Assembly (NCBI GenBank): GCA_910576985.1 | Contig: CAJTLA010000056.1 | Location: 1 to 8,236 of the forward strand | DNA length: 8,236 nt | Source: an uncultured Bacilli bacterium | Lineage (GTDB): Bacteria; Bacillota_I; Bacilli_A; RF39; UBA660 | Reading direction: 5' to 3' | Part shown: positions 5,269 through 8,236 of the stretch, piece after piece | Layout: every line of letters begins with the position of its first letter | Numbering within the stretch: position 1 is the stretch's first letter | The notes under the pieces: generated by a model | Database searches by the model: none | Told to the model about the DNA's origin: nothing | The model's input: the letters and a program-made list of their open reading frames with translations, nothing else | Program-made: the position numbers and the translations under genes

Positions 5269-6699
5269 ATGAAAAAAATAGATAAAAAACTAAAAAAAAC
5301 AAAAATTATTTGTAGTATTGGTCCAGTAAGTGTAAAACCTGATGTTATGGAACAAATGGTATTGTCTGGAATGAATGTAGCACGAATTAATTTTTCTCAT
5401 GCTACAATAGAAGAAAGAGAAGAAGTTGTAACTTCTGTAAAAGAAGTTCGTAAAAGAACAGGAGCCAATATAGCCATTCTTTATGATACAAAAGGTCCTG
5501 ATTTTAGAACTGGTTTAGCTCCAGAAGAAGGAATTGAATTAATAGAAGGAAAAACAATTCGTATTGTAAAAGAAGACATTATGGGGGATTCTAGTAAAAT
5601 TACGGTCAATTACAAAAATGCTTTAGATTCTATTCATGTTGGAAATACTGTACTTTTAGAAGATGGCTTAATGAAATTAGAAGTTGTTTCAAAAGAAGAT
5701 GATGGAATTACTTGTAAAATTATTAATGGAGGACTTTTAAAATCAAGAAAAGGTATGAATGTTCCAGGAGTAGAATTAGGAGTTCCTTTTCTAAGTGAGC
5801 AAGATAGAGAAGATATTATTTATGCTTGTAAACATGAAGGAGATTTTCTAGCACTTTCATTTGTGAATTCCAAAGAAAACATTTTAGAAGTACGTGAGAT
5901 ATTAAAAGAATGTGGAAGAGAAGACATGAAAATTATTTCTAAAGTAGAAAGCAACACAGCCATTTCTAATTTAGAAGACATTGTGATGCATTCAGATGGA
6001 GTTATGGTAGCGCGTGGGGACTTAGGAGTAGAAGTGCCTATGGCTGAACTTCCAATCTTACAAAAACTAATGATTCAAAAATGCCGTGAATATGGAAAAA
6101 TATGTATTGTAGCAACAGAAATGCTCGCTTCTATGTATACAAATTCAAGACCAACAAGAGCAGAAGTAAGTGATATTTCTAATGCCGTATTAGACGGAAC
6201 AGATGCTGTTATGTTATCAGGTGAAACTACAATCGGAAAATATCCAATAGAAGCAGTTCGCTATATGTCAGAAATTTGTATGGAAGCAGAAAAAGCTTAT
6301 GACTACAAAAAACAATTTGGAACCAAAAGAGAAATAGATATTACAGAAGTGATTGCAAAAGGTGTCGTAGAAAGTGCCAACACATTAGATGCAAAAGTGA
6401 TTGTAGCAGCAACTATGACCGGATATACAGCTAGAAAAATTAGCAACTTAAAACCAAATAGTATTATTTTAGCAGGCTGCCCAGATGAAAAATCAGCCAA
6501 TTCAGTAGCACTTAGTTGGGGTGTATATCCAATTCATGTTCCTGTTTTTGATACAACAGAAGAAGTAATTCAGGAATGTAAGAAAAAAGCCAAAGAATTT
6601 ATGTCACTAGAAAGTGGAGAAAAAGTAGTAATTACAGGTGGATTTCCATCTAATAAAGCAAAACATACGAATTTATTAAAAATAGAGCCTATTGATTAG
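5269..6699 (+). CDS. pyk: Pyruvate kinase
   Basis: This cytoplasmic enzyme transfers phosphate from phosphoenolpyruvate to ADP in the last step of glycolysis. I place the start at ATG 5269 (476 residues), where MKKIDKKLKKTKIICSIGP fits the family and AAGGATG at 5251-5257 serves as binding site, rather than TTG 5242, which lies upstream of that site. Visible motifs: ARINFSH (38-44, active-site Arg39), YDTKGPDFRTG (72-82), ISKVES (223-228, Lys225 and metal ligand Glu227), VARGDLGVE (247-255, Asp251), VATEML (281-286), RPTRAE (294-299) and DGTDAVMLSGET (309-320). The A, B (about 81-160) and C domains are all present; the extra PEP-utiliser-like C-terminal domain of Bacillus pyruvate kinases is absent. 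Two oddities: Asp78 where most family members have glutamate (the monovalent-cation position), and Glu284 where ATQM is usual. It overlaps the convergent tmcAL by 11 bases. Confidence 0.95.
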   Translation: MKKIDKKLKKTKIICSIGPVSVKPDVMEQMVLSGMNVARINFSHATIEEREEVVTSVKEVRKRTGANIAILYDTKGPDFRTGLAPEEGIELIEGKTIRIVKEDIMGDSSKITVNYKNALDSIHVGNTVLLEDGLMKLEVVSKEDDGITCKIINGGLLKSRKGMNVPGVELGVPFLSEQDREDIIYACKHEGDFLALSFVNSKENILEVREILKECGREDMKIISKVESNTAISNLEDIVMHSDGVMVARGDLGVEVPMAELPILQKLMIQKCREYGKICIVATEMLASMYTNSRPTRAEVSDISNAVLDGTDAVMLSGETTIGKYPIEAVRYMSEICMEAEKAYDYKKQFGTKREIDITEVIAKGVVESANTLDAKVIVAATMTGYTARKISNLKPNSIILAGCPDEKSANSVALSWGVYPIHVPVFDTTEEVIQECKKKAKEFMSLESGEKVVITGGFPSNKAKHTNLLKIEPID

Positions 6700-6709
6700 A
6701 CTCTTTTTT
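6684..6709. terminator. Shared bidirectional terminator over the pyk and tmcAL stop codons
   Basis: AGAGCCTA (6684-6691) and TAGACTCT (6697-6704) pair over 8 positions with one C·A mismatch around the loop TTGAT, then T6705-6709: a terminator for pyk. Read from the other strand the mismatch becomes a U·G wobble and the stem is followed by ATTTTTAATAAA, which would serve tmcAL. Both stop codons (TAG 6697-6699 plus strand, TAG read from 6691-6689 minus strand) lie inside the stem. Confidence 0.65.
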
Positions 6710-7840
6710 GATTGGTATTTGTTTGATTTCTTGATCGAAATATTGTTGATTCAACCAAATAAAACAATATATTCGATGAATACGAAGATCTAGATCTAAT
6801 AAATGCTGTGAATCATTAGAATAATTGCTAATAATAGGAATAGAAATTTCTTTTTTAACGAATTTTAAATAGCACTGACCTTGTTCTGAAAAACCTAAAA
6901 TACGAATAAACGGATGCTCCTGATAAAAAATTGCTTCAGAAACCGTAAAACCACACAAAATATAAAGAAAAATTCTTTTCAACTTACTGTAAGTTTCATT
7001 TTTTGACTTAACAAGATGAATCAACTCATCAAGAGAATTACTTACAACAATAGATTTTCTAATTCTAGCAGCAAGAGAATCTGTTACCTCATGATAACGA
7101 ATTAAAGTGTTCATTTCAGATAGAATTTTATATTTTAAATAAGGAAAATAAGCTTCTGTATGAATTTCTCTATGAAGTAAATTTAATGTAATTTCTGGAA
7201 CCATAAGACGAATATCTTTGTTTTCCTGAATTGCAGCTCGAATCCCACTAGCACTAGAAATAGGATCATTTAAATGTGTGTCATGATAAGAATTCGTTCT
7301 TTGAATCGAAACAGGAATGATAGTAGAATTAATTCTTTTAATTTCTTTGATATAAGAAACAGCTAGTAAATCATTTGGGGTAGAAATGGATAACCCCGTA
7401 AACAGCTTTATAGATTTCGATACAGCCGTAGGATAATTGATCCCAGCAGAAACAAGTTGCTTGATATTTTCTTGAAATTTAGAGTCAAACCAAATCAAAG
7501 CAATATTCGATAACTTTTGGATATTATTTTCTTCACTACCAAAAACAAGATATTCTACTTGTAACTCATTCAGTATTGTAATCGCACCTTTCGCAAATAG
7601 ATCAGCCCCCCCAGTTGCGAAAACAAAAGGAAGCTCAATAACAAGATCAACTTGATAAGTTAATGCGATTTTTGTTTTTTCCCATTTCGTTAAAATGCTT
7701 GCATCAGCCCGCTGTGTAAAAGGACCACTCATCACTAATACAATGACATGATTTGGAAACTGTTTTTTAACTTGCTCAATATGATAAATATGCCCATTAT
7801 GAAATGGATTATATTCACAAATAATTCCAACCGCTTTCAT
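6689..7840 (-). CDS. tmcAL: tRNA(Met) cytidine acetate ligase (TmcAL, formerly YlbM)
   Basis: TmcAL uses acetate and ATP to make N4-acetylcytidine at the wobble position 34 of elongator tRNA(Met), keeping AUG decoding accurate. The 383-residue protein begins MKAVGIICEYNPFHNGH, with the nucleotidyltransferase signature HNGH at 14-17 (HxGH type). MSGPFTQRADASI (37-49) replaces the more usual SGNFxQRGEPA form. DLVIELP (65-71), VFGSEENN (99-106), PNDLLAVSYIKE (155-166), RTNSYHD (181-187) and ISSASGIRAAI (194-204) follow family order. The C-terminal helical region completes the protein, which is slightly shorter than the roughly 415-residue B. subtilis enzyme. Start ATG at 7840-7838 is preceded by AGGTGAT (plus-strand 7846-7852). 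It converges on pyk and overlaps it by 11 bases. No confident promoter is found upstream; a TATAAA at 7861-7856 lacks a good -35. Confidence 0.93.
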   Translation of the reverse strand: MKAVGIICEYNPFHNGHIYHIEQVKKQFPNHVIVLVMSGPFTQRADASILTKWEKTKIALTYQVDLVIELPFVFATGGADLFAKGAITILNELQVEYLVFGSEENNIQKLSNIALIWFDSKFQENIKQLVSAGINYPTAVSKSIKLFTGLSISTPNDLLAVSYIKEIKRINSTIIPVSIQRTNSYHDTHLNDPISSASGIRAAIQENKDIRLMVPEITLNLLHREIHTEAYFPYLKYKILSEMNTLIRYHEVTDSLAARIRKSIVVSNSLDELIHLVKSKNETYSKLKRIFLYILCGFTVSEAIFYQEHPFIRILGFSEQGQCYLKFVKKEISIPIISNYSNDSQHLLDLDLRIHRIYCFIWLNQQYFDQEIKQIPIKKESNQ

Positions 7841-8200
7841 AAGTAATCACCTATATTTATAGTAGCACATTTTAAAAACAAAAAAAAGAACCTCATAATT
7901 TAAAAACCGAATTAGTAAAAAAATATGTTGTTTGAATAAAAAAGTAGAAAATGAATATGTTGGAAAGTAAACCAAAATAGTTTATTTGCTACTAAAAACA
8001 AGTATAATTGGAAATTTGAATGAATGACAGAATAGTTGGGAAAAATAAACATTATTTGTGTTATATAATGATTATAAAGCAAGATGAATAGATTGCCTCC
8101 TAAAAAAGTAACTTAAGAAATTAAAAAAAATTTTTTTTCGTATTTTGAAGGAATTAGGGATACTTATGAGGTATATTATCAATGAGGAAGTAATATCTCA
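7841..8200. other. Long intergenic stretch without a convincing gene
   Basis: About 360 bases of very A+T-rich DNA separate tmcAL from the right-edge promoter. It holds an A8T8 tract (8123-8138, probably intrinsically bent DNA), isolated TATAAT sequences at 8003-8008 and 8064-8069 without good -35 partners, and a CCTCCT (8096-8101) that reads AGGAGG on the minus strand but has no start codon at the right distance. No frame of convincing protein character, RNA gene or strong hairpin is seen. Part of it probably forms upstream (UP-element-like) DNA for the promoter at 8201-8229. Confidence 0.6.
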
Positions 8201-8204
8201 TTGA
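8179..8204. repeat. 8-bp inverted repeat overlapping the -35 box, possible operator
   Basis: TCAATGAG (8179-8186) and CTCATTGA (8197-8204) are perfect inverted copies, separated by 10 bases. The right arm covers the first four bases of the TTGACA box. A further ATGAGG at 8166-8171 lies 16 bases before the ATGAGG at 8182-8187. The spacing suits a dimeric repressor or activator, but no known operator family is recognised. Confidence 0.4.
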
Positions 8205-8229
8205 CAAGAACCAAGTACTCCTATATAAT
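8201..8229 (+). promoter_or_regulatory. Perfect-consensus sigma-A promoter leading out of the window
   Basis: TTGACA (8201-8206), a 17-base spacer and TATAAT (8224-8229) match the housekeeping consensus at all twelve positions. Transcription would begin about 8236, the last base of the window, so the gene it serves is not seen. Such strong promoters usually drive stable RNA, ribosomal or tightly repressed genes. Confidence 0.85.
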
Positions 8230-8236
8230 GTAGATA

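Noticed and set aside
8064..8069. TATAAT at 8064-8069 as an additional promoter.
   Set aside because: No -35 box lies at 16-18 bases; the nearest TTGGGA is 22 bases away.
7913..8085. Minus-strand open stretch beginning TTG (about 56 residues) downstream of AGGAGG at 8101-8096.
   Set aside because: The TTG is too far from the AGGAGG, the product is just Phe/Leu/Tyr/Ile-rich translation of A+T DNA, and no internal ATG has a binding site.
8166..8204. 12-residue plus-strand ORF after AGGGA, as a possible leader peptide.
   Set aside because: It lies upstream of the promoter at 8201-8229 and would not be in that transcript; no promoter of its own is convincing.

Overview
The window is low-GC DNA of a spore-forming Bacillota, most likely an uncultured gut-type Bacilli lineage (Erysipelotrichales- or RF39-like; the lineage is inferred from style and not proven). 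The reasons are A+T-rich codon choice, strong AGGTG/GAGGTG ribosome binding sites, many short U-tailed hairpin terminators, and a SpoVID-like plus YsxE-like pair of spore-coat genes. All tryptophans in the recognisable genes are TGG and mutM ends in TGA, so the standard bacterial code fits better than the Mycoplasma code.

Layout from left to right. (1) Positions 1-302 hold a terminator, then a fragment of a surface protein (about 48% G+C by hand count over 91-270, clearly richer than its surroundings) with no convincing start, then another terminator. (2) Positions 304-1940 hold a candidate mother-cell sigma-E promoter and two overlapping genes: a very short SpoVID-like protein with a C-terminal LysM domain, and a YsxE/CotS-family kinase-fold protein lacking the usual catalytic residues. 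(3) Positions 1941-2190 are intergenic, with a possible minus-strand small membrane protein, a long bidirectional hairpin and an extended -10 promoter. (4) Positions 2191-4239 encode a large prepilin-like protein carrying two copies of a discoidin-like module. (5) Positions 4263-5154 hold a terminator/promoter overlap and mutM (formamidopyrimidine-DNA glycosylase). (6) Positions 5204-6699 hold a promoter and pyk (pyruvate kinase). (7) Positions 6689-7840 hold tmcAL on the minus strand, tail-to-tail with pyk and sharing a terminator placed over both stop codons. (8) Positions 7841-8236 have no convincing gene but end in a perfect-consensus housekeeping promoter that points out of the window and has an inverted repeat over its -35 box.

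The genes do not form one pathway. The spoVID-ysxE pair is a functional unit for coat assembly on the forespore. The prepilin-like protein is an orphan: no pilus motor, platform or prepilin peptidase lies in the window. mutM, pyk and tmcAL are housekeeping genes, each apparently with its own transcription start or stop. I see no mobile-element gene, CRISPR array, tRNA or rRNA. The best leads for something new are the tandem-module prepilin protein, the G+C-rich promoterless surface-protein fragment, the miniature coat module and the possible small membrane protein.
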